NCBI GenBank assembly: GCA_047495785.1
Contig: JBLDXI010000060.1
Span: forward strand, 186,001-250,000
Source of the DNA: Lepidodermella squamata
Lineage: Eukaryota > Gastrotricha
Direction of reading: 5' to 3'
Length of the DNA: 64,000 bases
Shown: positions 21,695 through 33,288 of the stretch, one piece after another
How positions within the stretch are numbered: the first letter of the stretch is position 1
How the letters are laid out: each line of letters opens with the position of its first letter
Notes under the pieces: generated by a model
The model's database searches: none
Told to the model about the DNA's origin: nothing
Seen by the model: only the letters and a program-made list of their open reading frames with translations
Translations under genes and position numbers: made by a program

Positions 21695-23412
21695 ATGTCT
21701 GCGGATGAAGTGCCAAAAATTGTTGAGAATGATGGCGAATTGACAACGGATCACTACAGAAAAAGTCAAGCTGGTTTAGAGGACAGGAGACCAGATTCGT
21801 ACGCAGAAAAGCCCGAAGCTGCTAATCAACAAGTGAAAAGAAAGCCATGGGGTGAAGCCGAGGATCAGTCTTCAGCCTCTAAGTATTCCAAGCTTGGCGA
21901 GGCCGAGTCTTTCGTTCAAAATGATCTTCGAGCGAACATAAGACGACAGTCAAATTCCAAAGAATCAAACCTTGAAGCTGCGACTAGCCGTCAAGCGGAC
22001 ATGAAGCGACCCGAATACCAGGACTCCAAAGTGCTTTTCTTCGCAGAGCATCACTTGCAGGTCGACATTTTCGTTACAGGCGATGACGTCCGCGGCCGGA
22101 TCAGCAAAAAAACGCAACGTACTCCGATGCTTCTCTGCAACAGCTTCGCGATGATTTGAATGCAACGAAGTCTAAATTGGACAAGTACTACATTGATGGT
22201 GAGCGAGACAACCGGGCTAAATGGGCTTGGAATAAATTTCAAGGTATCTCCGATGTTTACCACGATCTTCGATTTCGCATCCAGAAAGAATTCAACGGGC
22301 AAATTGTGACAAATGCTTGGATGAAGTACTTTGAAATCATCAGGCACTATGGGCTGATACCCTCTGACTGGCGGGTTTATGATGAAACCAGGCACAACCA
22401 TCGTCATGAAGACCAGGACGACGAGGGCAGAGTGTTTACAGCATTCTTCAACGCAGAACTGCCTGGAGCAGCTGTTTGCGCGTTCAACCACTACATGAAG
22501 ACGCGAGCTCGAAGACTTCCTTTCGAATGGTGGGCGTCCAGTTTAGCCCCGGATGTCGACGAGGCTAGTGAATCCCTCAATAACAACTGCCTTGGCGATC
22601 AATAAGGGTTGTATGAACGCAACAAAGACCGCTGGCTTATGGAGATTGGAAATTCTCCAGCCGAGCGGAACAACGGCGATGCTACAGTCCTAAAGAACCT
22701 TCTGGATTTCGAGGCCAAAATCGGGCCACCATCTGCCGTTCGCGGGGTGGATTTCTACAGCCATGATGCCGGTATTGATGTAAGTGAGGGGCAAGAGGGC
22801 GAACTTGGCTTCAACCAGCAGGAGCTGGCAAACGCAAAGATTCATCTCGGCTGTGCTTTGGCTGGATTTCTGACGCTGAAAAAGGGCGGCACTTTCATCG
22901 CGAAACAGTACACCTTTTTCGAGACATTCACCTGGAATCTGATCTTGATCTACGCGTCCCTGTTTCGCGAGTTCAAAATCTGTAAACCGCTCACGTCCCG
23001 GCCGAGAAACAGTGAAATTTATCTCGTTGGTAAGGGATTCAAAGGCCTGCCAAATGAAGTTCGAGACGTTTTAACTGAACGGCTGGAAAACTTCACCACA
23101 GATCCATTTATTTCGGAGAAGGACGTCGAAGCCAATTTTTCGTAGCCGTTCGCCTGCATCCAGCGATTCGCAGAGCGTGTGTTTCGGAAACAGCAAATTC
23201 GGTGTATCGAGTCGAACATCGCATTGTACGAAGCTAGTCGCTGGGATTTGCGGGATTTGGAGCAAAAGGTCGGCGAAGTTAAGACGGAACGTCTAGATAA
23301 ATGGATCAGCGACTACGAAATCAAGCCTCTGGCTGACACGGAGAAAACTGGATTCCATTTCTACAGAAGGATAGAAAATACGCCTACCGTGAAAAATGAT
23401 AGGTCAGAATGA
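21695..23412 (+). pseudogene. Gene A'' (methyltransferase, several breaks)
   Basis: The N-terminal part is open from ATG 21695 to about 22110, where a frameshift occurs in the KNATYSD-like segment. The reading resumes at 22156 and hits the TAA at 22603 shared with A', then a second nonsense TAG at 23143 in the NFS.PFA segment, and a frameshift near 23346. The KP..SR..NSE..YLV segment deleted in A' is present here. Not functional as a full enzyme. Confidence 0.85.
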
Positions 23413-23469
23413 AACCAAAGAATTCAATTATACTGTTATTTGATTTAGGCAATTTAATAAAGCTAAAAT

Positions 23470-23996
23470 ATGGATTTGGATATGGTTGATGGAGGATGGT
23501 TTTATTGCTTTCCACAATTCAGCTTTGATAGGTTTTTCAGTAAATTATACAGAAATCTGAAGAGAATATCTGCACAGCGCTTTTCGACGAATTTTACCTT
23601 TGCAAGCCAGCTGCGTCTCACTCGAGGAATAGGTAGGTCTACTTCGTAGGAAAAGGTTACAGGAAAATCGATTGAAGAAAAATTGATGTGCCGCTTGGAG
23701 AAGTTCACGTTAACGCCGATTCTAGCAAAACAGGTTTTGGATCGATGATAAGGGGGAAATTGGTCAGGCTATCAATCTGATCGCCCAATTTTGCACAAGA
23801 TTTCCGGTCGACAAATGTTAGTTTACGACGTTATCAAGAGCTTTACGATGCTAATCGCAGCGATTTTTGATCGTTAGTACATGAGCCTGCGGAAACAGGC
23901 AAGACTCAGCTAGCAATCCTCTTAGCAGTCTTGACGATGCCGCTTGGCTGACGCCTGGTAAAACGCCCTAACAGCGTGGTCGAAACTATCGATTTG
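23470..23996 (+). pseudogene. Gene B'' (remnant)
   Basis: Keeps the B start (MDLDMVD), then jumps to the end of exon 1 (near EDGFIAFHN), part of the intron, and decayed pieces of the last third (FDEFYLCKP.ASRSRN, LEKFTLTPILAKQVLD, and the Arg-Gly-Arg-Asn-Tyr end). Most of the methyltransferase core is deleted and frames are mixed. Confidence 0.85.
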
Positions 23997-24102
23997 ACCA
24001 TCCTACCAATAAGATACGATTTCTTGATCTGAGCGAAACGAATTCATTTTATTTCACTTATAAACTATTCCTTTCTGTATCTCATTTTAGGTGGTATCAA
24101 TA

Positions 24103-25415
24103 ATGACAGATATTTTTAGGAAAGTGAAACTAACAAAAATCGATCTTGGGGCTTTAGAGAATGTTTTAGCTCAAGATAAATCGGAAGATTACGATGAGCC
24201 AAAACTATTGAAACTGAAGGAATCGTTGTTTCAAGCGATGAGGGATTGTTACATCAATGATCAAAAATTTACACAATCAACTGATCCCTTGTTTAAAGCT
24301 ATCCCGGAAATAGTGCATCAGTACAATGGTCAATGTGTAACGAATGGCTGGCTGAAATTCTACGAAGTCGCGAGTCACTTCAAACTGGTTAATTGCACAA
24401 GCGACAAGTTTATAGCATTTCACAACGCTGCTTTTCCAGGTTAGTTGGAACATGGGACCTGAATCTACGATTCTACTATGAAAATTTCTGATCAGGCGGG
24501 GCTTTGAGTGCGTACAATCACATGATTAAGACTAAGCCCGATCCTGACAAGTATGACTGGTTTGCGTCAGATTTATGGGAGAAAATCGTCGATCCTAGTA
24601 AATACGACAAAGATGAGCCGAAAGATGATTATGGATTCTACAGAGGCAATCAATCCAAGTGGCTGATGTCACGCAAGAACAGTGGAGACTGTACGTTAGT
24701 CGAGACTGTTCGCGGATTCAAAAAAGCTATTGGGCCTGGTTCAACGCATGGCGGTGTTGATTTTTGCTATCACGATGCCGCTACCTACGTTGGCAATGAC
24801 GAGGATCATGACCATGAAAAAGCAGAAGCGCATGCCCACCTAGGATGCGCACTGGCTGCGTTTCTTACGCTCAAGAAGGGTGGCTCTTTTGTGGCTGCGC
24901 AGTTCACATGCTTCCAAACACTGACGTGGAACCTGATTCTAATCTACTCTGCCTTATTCGAAGAGTTTTATCTCTGCAAGCCAGTATCTTCTCGTTCGAA
25001 AAACAGTGAGGTTTTTTTGATTGGAAAACATTTCAAGGGGCTTGAAGACTGTCAATGGCTTGAGAATGCTTTGATGGGGCGGCTGGAACAATTTTCTATG
25101 AAACCAATCTTATCGAAGAACGTTTTAGAGGATCAGGGTCGCTTTATCGAATCGATAAACCAGATCGTGGGTTTCTACACTGAAGCAGCCGAAAACCAGA
25201 TTGCAGTTTTACACCGAAACAAACAGCTTTACAATATTTTTGCACCGACACTCTGTGTGGGCGAGGAGCTTGAAAATGAACTGATTAATACAAGGAAACG
25301 CTGGTTTCAAAGCAATACGATAACCTATTTGGGAAAGCATGTTTGGTTGCCAAACAGCGATAAACGAAACCTCCAATCTAGTAAAAAGCCTGAATATTCA
25401 GGGAAAGTCTTATGA
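24103..25415 (+). CDS. Gene C'': CMTR2-like methyltransferase paralogue, intact
   Basis: Exons 24103-24439 and 24496-25415 (418 aa), with the intron at the same PG|G site as in C. Exon 1 is exactly the length of that in C and C'. It keeps TNGWLKFYEV, PGGALSAYNHM, NSGDC, VDFCYHDAAT, GGSFVAAQFT and SRSKNSEVFLI, so the catalytic Lys is again Ala. The C-terminus diverges from C after about residue 350. It is the only open gene of unit 3. TTTTAG lies 13 nt before the ATG. Confidence 0.75.
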
Positions 25416-25729
25416 AGCGATCAATATTCAAGCCAAGTCGATTTGTTAAGGATTTCTATTTGAAAAAAACCAAGCAAAAATAATCAACAACCTTGGGTTA
25501 ATGTGTTAGCGTGCCTGCTTGCCCTTTTGATCCTGAAATTGATTTCCAAAATAAAATAATGCAAATTACTTTTATTAAGCAACATAGCAAAGAAATAGCG
25601 TAGGAGCCTTAACCGGTACGTCTAGTGTCTAGTCGAAGGGGACGTCGATTCAAAGAAATTGAACAGTATTAATTATTTCAAAAATGTCGATAGTCTTGTA
25701 ATCAGTGTAGCATTACCACTCCTGCCTAA

Positions 25730-28196
25730 TTAATTAGCTGATGTCGCAGATGGTTCTTGGTCTGTATTTGCTTTTGTCAATGCGTGAAGCAAGATGAAAC
25801 CTGAAATCATCGACATAACAAGGCTGAGAACCGCCACTGCGATTTGCTGATTGATAGGATTTCCATCCAGCACGGCGAGTATAAAAATCGCAGCCAAGAG
25901 AACTGTTGCATTATTAGCAAGTACAAGAGAAAAATGCTGAAATCGTTTCGCGCTTTTGATTGTTCGTAGCTTGAATGCCGCTATGCTGCCAATGAGAAGG
26001 ACGAGAATAAGCCCGACCGCCAAAGCAATAATCCATCCTGTATGGTTCGAATCCGAGAGGCATCTTAGTTCGAAATATTGCTCCACTATATCAGTGCTTT
26101 CATCGTAAAAAGGCTCTGAAATCGAGATGTTGTCACATTTCCAGCCGCCTGATACAAGAAACCAGACAGTCAATATGTAGGTGAATGCCAGAAGACAAAT
26201 CACTGTCACCTTGGAGGCGGTTCTCGGAACCGTTTCGAATGAAATGACCTTAGTAGCCGCTTTCGTTCCTGGGGGATCTAGCATGTTGAGTTTCGTGCCG
26301 ACTATAGCCGTATTAGCACGAGTCTCCATTGTTGTCAGTGAAACATCAGAGGTTAAAGTTCCAGCTGATCGGTTCGGTTTCCCTTTCTTCCCCTTCATTG
26401 ATTGGTAGAAAGCTGAAAAGAGGCAAGTTGAAGGGACGCAGCATATTAAAGCAAGCCCGTAAACTAAGGTTACAGCCCTTGAAACTTCGATACCATAGAC
26501 GCTCGATTCATTGGTCTCACAAGTGAACAGTACCGCGGCTGCATTCAAAAGAAGGCAACCGAAAAAGCCGAGACACGCTAGTCCAGGCGTTCTAGGTTGA
26601 AATTTCGCTGCATTTCTCCTCATCGAAGCGTATGCCAATCCGACAAGCCAGCATACACCGGTTAAACCCGAGATGAATGTAACTGCGACGAAAGCTGAGA
26701 ATGGAACTTGAATCTCAGTTTTGACATACAAGCGTCGATCTCGGGGAGGCATGCCATCCGGACCGTTCCAGTTGACTAATCCGAGATTAACAACGCGATA
26801 ACTCTCATACGAATTAACAGGCGAGTTTTCCAAGAAAGTGAAGGCAAAAGCTCGACGTAAGCCAATTCCAGGCGTCCAATACATCAAAAAGTTACTGGAA
26901 CTGATCAAATCACCCTCCGAGTCGTATTTCATCCTGGCAGAATGCAGACCCTTGAAATCAACGGCGATCGCTTCTTTCAGCAACGCTTTGCTAACAACTT
27001 GTCGGTTCAATGCGAAATCACGTAGGGTTAGGTTATTTTCAGCTTTCAGCCGACGTTCGGCTCTATCCAGAATCAACGTTGCGTGAATTACGGCGTCGTG
27101 GCAAAGATATCGCCGCTCGTAATCAATCGCATTCGGCGTTCCATTTTTGAATTTCGCGAACATTACGTCGTATTCCGGCTGGTTGTAGCCGAACTCGCTC
27201 TTCTGAAGTGGCATGATATTGTCGTCAAAACCAACTGCGAATTCGAGTGATCGATTTAGTTGCTCCGTCAGAATGGATCGGCTGCAGTAGCTGGGGATAG
27301 AAGCATTCGGGTAGGTCAATGGGTTAGGCATTGCCGAGTCTGGAATTATGAAAGTGTACCTCGGACCTCTAATTCCAGCTCGGTAACACTCGCAGTACAA
27401 AGTGACCGTATCGGTGTGATTAGTGACGTAAGCAACTATGTAGCGAACATCGCTTTCTTTCAGCGATTGAGCTTTATCGGCGTTGAAACTTTCAATGGCA
27501 TCGAACCAAGTCACGTCCACGCCTTGATCGATAGCGATCTGTTGCAGATGCATGGCAGATACAATGTCTTTCACGTTTTGGGTGTAGGTGAACAGGGCGA
27601 ATCGGCGGGCGTTGAAAGTCTGTTTGATGAGTCTCACCATAGCGTAGTTCCTAGGCCGATTTGTTGGCATTGAGATGAACAAGTTGGTATAGATTTTTCG
27701 ATTATTCAGAGATGCTGAAACCAAAAAGATAATCCAAGAACCACGAGTGGCTATTTGTGAACTTACGAGACGTGCAAGCTGTGGCGATGTTGATGTAGTC
27801 CAGATGTTTAAGGAATCTACCGATTGCCTCACATCCGTTTGAAACCCACAAACCAATCGCAACAGGGGACTGGTATTTGTTTTGTTGTGCTAGGTCTGCA
27901 GCATTTACTTCCCAGAAATTTGTGAAATTCAAGAAAGATCGAACTGCATTCACAGCATTGACACGCTCATCTACCTCATCGATTTGAATGTTGTAGTCCG
28001 GTAAAACGTCTGTTCGAGAGTTCATTAGGGAGGCCGTGAATTGTGCACTCGCCCTGCAATCTTGGAGGATAAATGGCTCATTGCCTGTTATTCGAGTTGT
28101 GTGATGAAGCACAATGGTATATGGTTTCAGCCAGACTGGAGTTATCAGAAGCGACAAAATTCCGAGGAAAAACATTTTTCTCGAAAATGTGGACAT
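25730..28196 (-). CDS. GABA-B-like class C GPCR 1
   Basis: Exons 28196-27767 and 27714-25730 with a 52-nt intron (804 aa). A signal peptide (FLGILSLLITPVWLKP) is followed by a periplasmic-binding-like venus-flytrap domain; the splice restores ACTSPSLNNRKIY, matching the S-P-x-L-x-D/N motif of ANF/GABA-B receptors. Cys-rich domain is absent, as in GABA-B receptors. The last 320 or so residues give seven hydrophobic segments, e.g. AVTFISGLTGVCWLVGLA, CLLAFTYILTVWFLVSG and FILAVLDGNPINQQIAVAV. The ligand is unknown. A second full paralogue is at 41320 and a broken 3' copy at 10417. Confidence 0.8.
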
Positions 28197-29201
28197 AAAT
28201 TGTTTTCGAGCAATTGAACGGCGTTAGTTGCAGCACCTCGGGTATTGCGCCTACACGACAGACGCTAATTACGAAATTGATTATTTCTTTGGAATTAAAG
28301 ATGAAATTTGAAGCTTTTGTGAGTGTTCATAAAGTTAATGGCCTTAGACACACGAGCTAAGTTCGCAATGTCTCATTCGAGAAAATTCTTTCGTTCGACG
28401 CCTATGATGACGAATTTTAATAAGGAAGAGTGCAGGCCAGAGGCTAATTCAGCATGTTCTACAGCTGCCACTCCCTTCGAGTTCGATCATGGGAACTCTC
28501 TTGGGTAAAATGTCCATGCTTGGCATCAATTATCGTGTTTGTCACGTAGTTGAGTCTCTGCAGGTCAGTTTCTTAGCTCGAAAAGATCATAAATCCAGAG
28601 AGCAAAATACTAGCAGGGAACATTGCTATTTGCTACTAGTTCGCTGGTGGGAAAGAGATAACAGGAAATCGATCTTGTTAGTAGGATCTTGGATCCCCCA
28701 AGAATATTTACTCTTAATAAAATATCACGATTTTTCTCGCGGAATCCCGGCACAAAATTACCCTTCGATGAAGACATTTATGAATGAGCAAGTCATTTCC
28801 AGTAGATTTCCAAAGGCCTAATTCGCTCTCTGCTGAGCCACAGCTTGGTTCTGTCAGTTCAACTTTGCATCGAGAACAGCCGGCCCATGAGAATCGGAAT
28901 GATTGGTTACATTGGAACTTGGAACTAGAGATAATCAGAACGATACATTTATTTCCACTTGCGTTCGCTAAGTAATCATAACTAATCAAATTAACTAAAG
29001 AATTACATAACAAGGCGCAGCAAATTTCGAAGCAGGTAGGGTGGGATACTTGAATTTATTCTTATTTTTCCAAAACAATTTGCGAAGAATCCGCAAAAAC
29101 CGAACGCGACATGCAAGTGTGCTAGTAAATTTAAGACCAACAGTGGCAGGGTTGAGCCACGTGCTTATTGTAATTATAATATGTGACAGGGAGAATTTTC
29201 G
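28197..29201. other. Intergenic, no gene seen
   Basis: Divides the 5' end of receptor 1 from the 3' end of the kinase-ankyrin gene. Only short unsupported frames are present; no repeat or RNA gene seen. Confidence 0.55.
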
Positions 29202-31496
29202 TCAATCTTCAAGGTGCATAGCTCCAGCCCCCAACAATAGCTCGATGCATCTCTGCTTATCATCAGGCGCCACATCAGTCTTGCAGTTCGTTGCTGCGGA
29301 TAAAGCCGTCCATCCGTTTGACAGCATTCGGGCGTTCACGTTTATACCACGTGAGTTTAATAAGAAATCTAAAACATGGGAGTGACCGTTATACGCAGCG
29401 ATCATTAACGGCGTAACACCATCATTCCTCGCGGCATTCACATCGGCGTTGAAGTCTCCAGCGAGAATCTTCACGATTTCCAATTGACCATTCTGAGCTG
29501 CGAAGTGTAACGGTGTAGCACCATTATTCCTCGCTGCATTCACATCGGCGTTGAAGTCCCCAGCGAGAATCTTCACGATTTCCAATTGACCATTCTGAGC
29601 TGCGAAGTGTAACGGTGTAGCACCATTATTCCTCGCTGCATTCACATCGGCGTTGAAGTCTCCAGCGAGAAGCTTCACGATTTCCAATTCGCCACTCTGA
29701 GCAGCTATATACAACGGTGTGGCACCATCATGTTTTGCTGCATTCACATCGGCGTTGAAGTCTCCAGCGAGAAGCTTAACGATTTCGAAATGACCATTCT
29801 GAGCAGCGATCCACAGTGGCGTCGCCCCGTTATTCGCCACTGCATCGACATTCGCACTCAAATTTGTCGCAAGCACTTGCACGACTTTGATGTACCCATT
29901 TTTAGCAGCCAAGTAAACTGCAGTTCTGCCTTGGTCATCCACCAAGTCAACGTTGGCTCCATACTTTTCCACTAATGGTTTCATAAATTCATCCATTCCC
30001 TCTTGTGCTGCAATCATCAGTGGCGTGAAGCTGTCGTCGTTCCGACTGTTCACGTCCAAATTCAATCGCTTATCCTCCAGCAATTTCTCAATTTCGGGCA
30101 ACATTCTTCGTTGCCTCGAGTATTTAAATAGCAGCTGTCAGTGATAAAAGCAGTTAGAATTTTAGAATGTGTACCGCAACAAATCATCGACGTTAAAGCT
30201 CACCTTCAACGCCGCTTCAGAATCTATTACAGTGCTGCTATCGTTTGTTGGAGTGGATGTATTTCCTCTTTCAGCATGTTGGTTAGGCGTCAAAAAGGAG
30301 CTTGCTAGCAAGTCATTCATGGTAGCTCGTCTTGATTTATCTTTTCGTAGCATAGATAGCACGAAGTTACGGAACTCTTGAGAAAATCTGAGATGGTCGA
30401 ATTTCGGCTGGGCTGATTCCCTGAATACGGGAGAGACATATCAATTATTGATTATATTTCTTCGAATTCAATTATATTTCTTGCTCGGAGTGCAGCAGAC
30501 ATTGAGAAGCAGCGCAAAGTCTTGAAACTCACTGATTTATATCTCGAATCGTTTCGAACTGCGTAAGAATTATGATATGTTGAACGCCGAGAGCCATATT
30601 ACATATAATTATTACACACAGGTAGGCGAAAATGAGCCAATTCGAACAGCGTGACACCGAGAGACCACCAATCACTGGCTGGTGAATGCTGCTCATTGTG
30701 AAAAATCTCTGGCGCGGCGTAAATCGGCGTTCCGAGTCCTAAGGTTGTACTGTTGGACGTTCTGGAAACGAAAAGTTAAAGCGGTCATCGCTGGCGCATT
30801 GTGAGAAGTTTTACCCATCATAGATTTTTGCAAATCCGAAATCGCCCAACTTGACAGTTTTCCCATCGTCACATAGGAATATGTTTTTTGGCTTGATATC
30901 CCGATGGAGTGCCCTATTTTCGTGCAAGCAGTGTATGGCCGATACTAATTGTTGAGCCCAGTGCCGTAGTAATTGTTCTTCAACAGTACCGTTGTTTTGT
31001 TTGGTTCGTTTAATGTAGTCTTCCAAATCTCCGCCAGGACAAAACTCCATGACTAGGTAGTACATATGATCACCCAGGTGCCATGGTTTGTTCTTGCTCT
31101 GGTTTGTATCATCAATTTCGAACAACAGTTCTGGATTTAAAAGTATTTTTTTAAATAATGCTTCCAGTCTTCATCTGACCTTCAAACGCGCCATGAACAG
31201 CGACAATGTAAGGGTGATTAAGATTTTGCAGCTTGACATGCTGGATGGAATAATCAACAATTTCAATTAGAAAATTAATTTTATCATGCCAAATCGACCT
31301 CATTGCGGGCCAATTCGACTAATTTCCTAGCCATATCTTGTTCATAGCTCCGTCCAATCGTGCTGAGATTGACCACTTTCACAGCGTAGGGCGCAACATC
31401 ATTGTTGACATTGCAGTGCCAAACCGATCCAAAGGCGCCGCTACCTAATTTTTTTATTTTGTTGAACTCAGAGAATGATTGAAACCTCTGCAGCAT
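29202..31496 (-). CDS. Protein kinase fused to ankyrin repeats
   Basis: Six exons: 31496-31299, 31240-31180, 31130-30815, 30761-30618, 30420-30204 and 30134-29202, with all phases consistent (622 aa). The N-terminal Ser/Thr kinase shows [32 protein letters not shown], and GTPIYAAPE (activation segment and APE), then SDWWSLGV. After a Ser/Thr-rich linker a GTGAGC donor at 30203 joins in phase 0 to an exon with about eight ankyrin repeats ([13 protein letters not shown] type). Two of them are almost identical 99-bp copies at 29454 and 29553. A retained last intron would instead end the protein at 30162 after DLLRYTF. The kinase subfamily is not clear; it has the look of NEK or ULK-like enzymes. 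Start ATG 31496 lies just before the P-loop. Confidence 0.75.
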
Positions 31497-31743
31497 TTTA
31501 CCCGAGCAAAAAAATGAGAGCCTCAAAAAGCAGCAAACTTGCAAACTGCCATTGCGGACATATCTCAATTTTATGTTTTGTTATCTTATCGAGCACTCGG
31601 ATAATTTGCCGGCCTGGGTTTTGTGGGCAAACGTCCTACACAATTCAACATTCAACGCAACGAATAACTTTATTTGGCTCACATTTAGCCTGCGATCTGC
31701 GATTGAATATTAAATTTTCTGAGGTTTTTAACTGATAATTACC

Positions 31744-32745
31744 ATGGCAATTAGTATGGAGACGGCCGAACAATTCACAACGCTGATCCAGCTGCTCGGT
31801 GAGATTTCAGACGAGCAAATGGAGCTCGGACGCTCGGTATCGTTGATACAGAACGCTGTCCTGAAGGTAATCGCGTTAAAGCAGAACGAGGCAGACAAGG
31901 AAAGGGTTAATCATCTCATCGAAAAAATCACAAACGAGGACCTACTGGTCATCACGGGACTGCCGGAGGTAGACTGGCAGGAGGCAACCAGACAGCTGTT
32001 GCCGAAACACCTAACCGACTTGGAGAGTCCAAGAACGAAAAGCGGACGGAGCGGTCGTGGTGGAATTTATTGAAGATGCTGCCCGGTCAAAACAGCGAGT
32101 GCTGGCTGAGGCCAGAATGTGGCCACCACCGCTCAAGGCCTTCCACCCGCAAACGGGTCACATGCAAGAAGTGACGGAGATTCTAGCAAAGGAGAAGAAA
32201 GCATATGATGAGCAGGGTTTCAGGGGGCTCGAAATTCGTGGGGCAAGCCTGGTGCAAGAGCGGGCCTGCATCATGGAGTACTCCTCTCTGGCGAAAAGCA
32301 TTGTTCCGAAACACCAGCCGATGGAGGACTTCAAGCCATTCGAACCGTATCAACAGAACCCGAACTATCAACAGAGCCCAAGATATTACCAAAACTTCAA
32401 CAATCAAAGCACCAACTACCGCAATTTCAACAACAACGGCGGCAAAACAATCGCAACAATCGTAATTTCAACGACTTCAACAACTACGACAACAACGGCC
32501 ACAACTATGGCTACGGTGCTCAAGGTGGCAGGGCCAATGGCTGGTAGGCCGGGCTTCGCCCACCCCCATGTTCGAATCGATATGAAATATTGACGGACCT
32601 GAATGACAACGATGACTTTATGATTACTACTAGCTGTGATGAAAATTTTGAAGAGGACGAAGGCAACGCTAAGAAGGGCAAAAAATCACTAAAAACACGG
32701 CAAAAAAGTAAAAGTAAAACAACCCTTCCGAATTTCTTGTCATAG
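31744..32745 (+). pseudogene. Non-LTR retroelement ORF1-like coding sequence, frame-broken
   Basis: Opens at ATG 31744 in a good context. A heptad-rich helix (residues about 20-60) is followed by an RRM-like part: EDLLVITGLPEVDWQEATRQ, then, in another frame from about 32045, VVEFIEDAARSKQRVLAEAR. This coiled-coil plus RRM order is that of L1-type ORF1 proteins. A Asn/Tyr/Gln-rich tail follows; at about 32440 the reading returns to the first frame and ends NNYDNNGHNYGYGAQGG, TAG at 32545. Beyond the TAG the same frame stays open with SNRYEILTDLNDND and an acidic then Lys-rich end to TAG 32743. No ORF2 is nearby. It may be a relic or a gene with programmed shifts. Confidence 0.5.
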
Positions 32746-32763
32746 TTGAACTGTTCAACTATG
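32741..32763. repeat. Perfect 10-bp stem-loop over a stop codon
   Basis: CATAGTTGAA CTG TTCAACTATG: two perfect 10-bp arms with a 3-nt loop, overlapping the last TAG of the ORF1-like sequence. Could mark the 3' end of that unit. Confidence 0.8.
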
Positions 32764-32900
32764 AAAAGAAATTAAGCATCTTAATGAATCCCCTTTTATT
32801 ACATCTTTACAAAGGCTCGCTATCACTCGCGCTGACGTTAAGTTCGCATTTCTCTCCACGCATCATCTTCAGAGCCTTCAGAAGGGGGAAATCCCGCCGT

Positions 32901-33288
32901 TCAATGCTTGCGCTCATACGACAGCCATAAAGTCTGCGGATCAAAGGGATTGGTTTTACTGCACGAGGATGACAAAGCACATTGATTTGTCCTAATTTGG
33001 TAGGAGAAGCCATTGCACTTGGAGCGGGTCCATCGATCGCATAGCGCGGCACAATCCTCGACCGTGTTGATATTCATTTTGTCGCGCCAGCCATAAATCT
33101 TAACAATGGTGGCGTAATCAAAGCAATCGAACTTCAACGGGGTGAAATTCGGCAGACCTTGATGAAGGGGATAATATGAAAGAAAACAATTTTAATTATT
33201 ATCGTAGAACTGATGAAAGCTTATTACTTGCGGACGACGCAAGTCCAATAGCTGCAGCCACGAAGACGAGACCGATTTGCGTGTGCAT
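32901..33288 (-). CDS. Secreted PAN/apple-domain protein
   Basis: Exons 33288-33228 (signal peptide MHTQIGLVFVAAAIGLASSA) and 33157-32901, with a 70-nt intron and consistent phase (105 aa). The mature protein is a single PAN/apple module: CFDY, then TVEDCAALCDRW, SKCNGFSYQ and NQCALSSSC. PAN modules bind protein or carbohydrate outside the cell. Length fits one domain with nothing else. Confidence 0.75.

Larger units (their letters stand above)
21040..25500 (+). repeat. Cassette unit 3 (A'' and B'' broken, C'' intact)
   Basis: Third copy of the A-B-C block. Its A'' core is almost identical to A' from about 22150 to 22960, including the shared nonsense codon, whereas its N-terminal 150 codons are more diverged. 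The receptor gene at 25730 follows C'' as the relic at 10417 follows C. Confidence 0.8.

Noticed and set aside
30162-30362. Kinase ending at 30162 as the only product
   Set aside because: A canonical GTGAGC donor at 30203 and an acceptor at 30135 join the kinase to the ankyrin exon in phase 0; the short form is possible but second choice.
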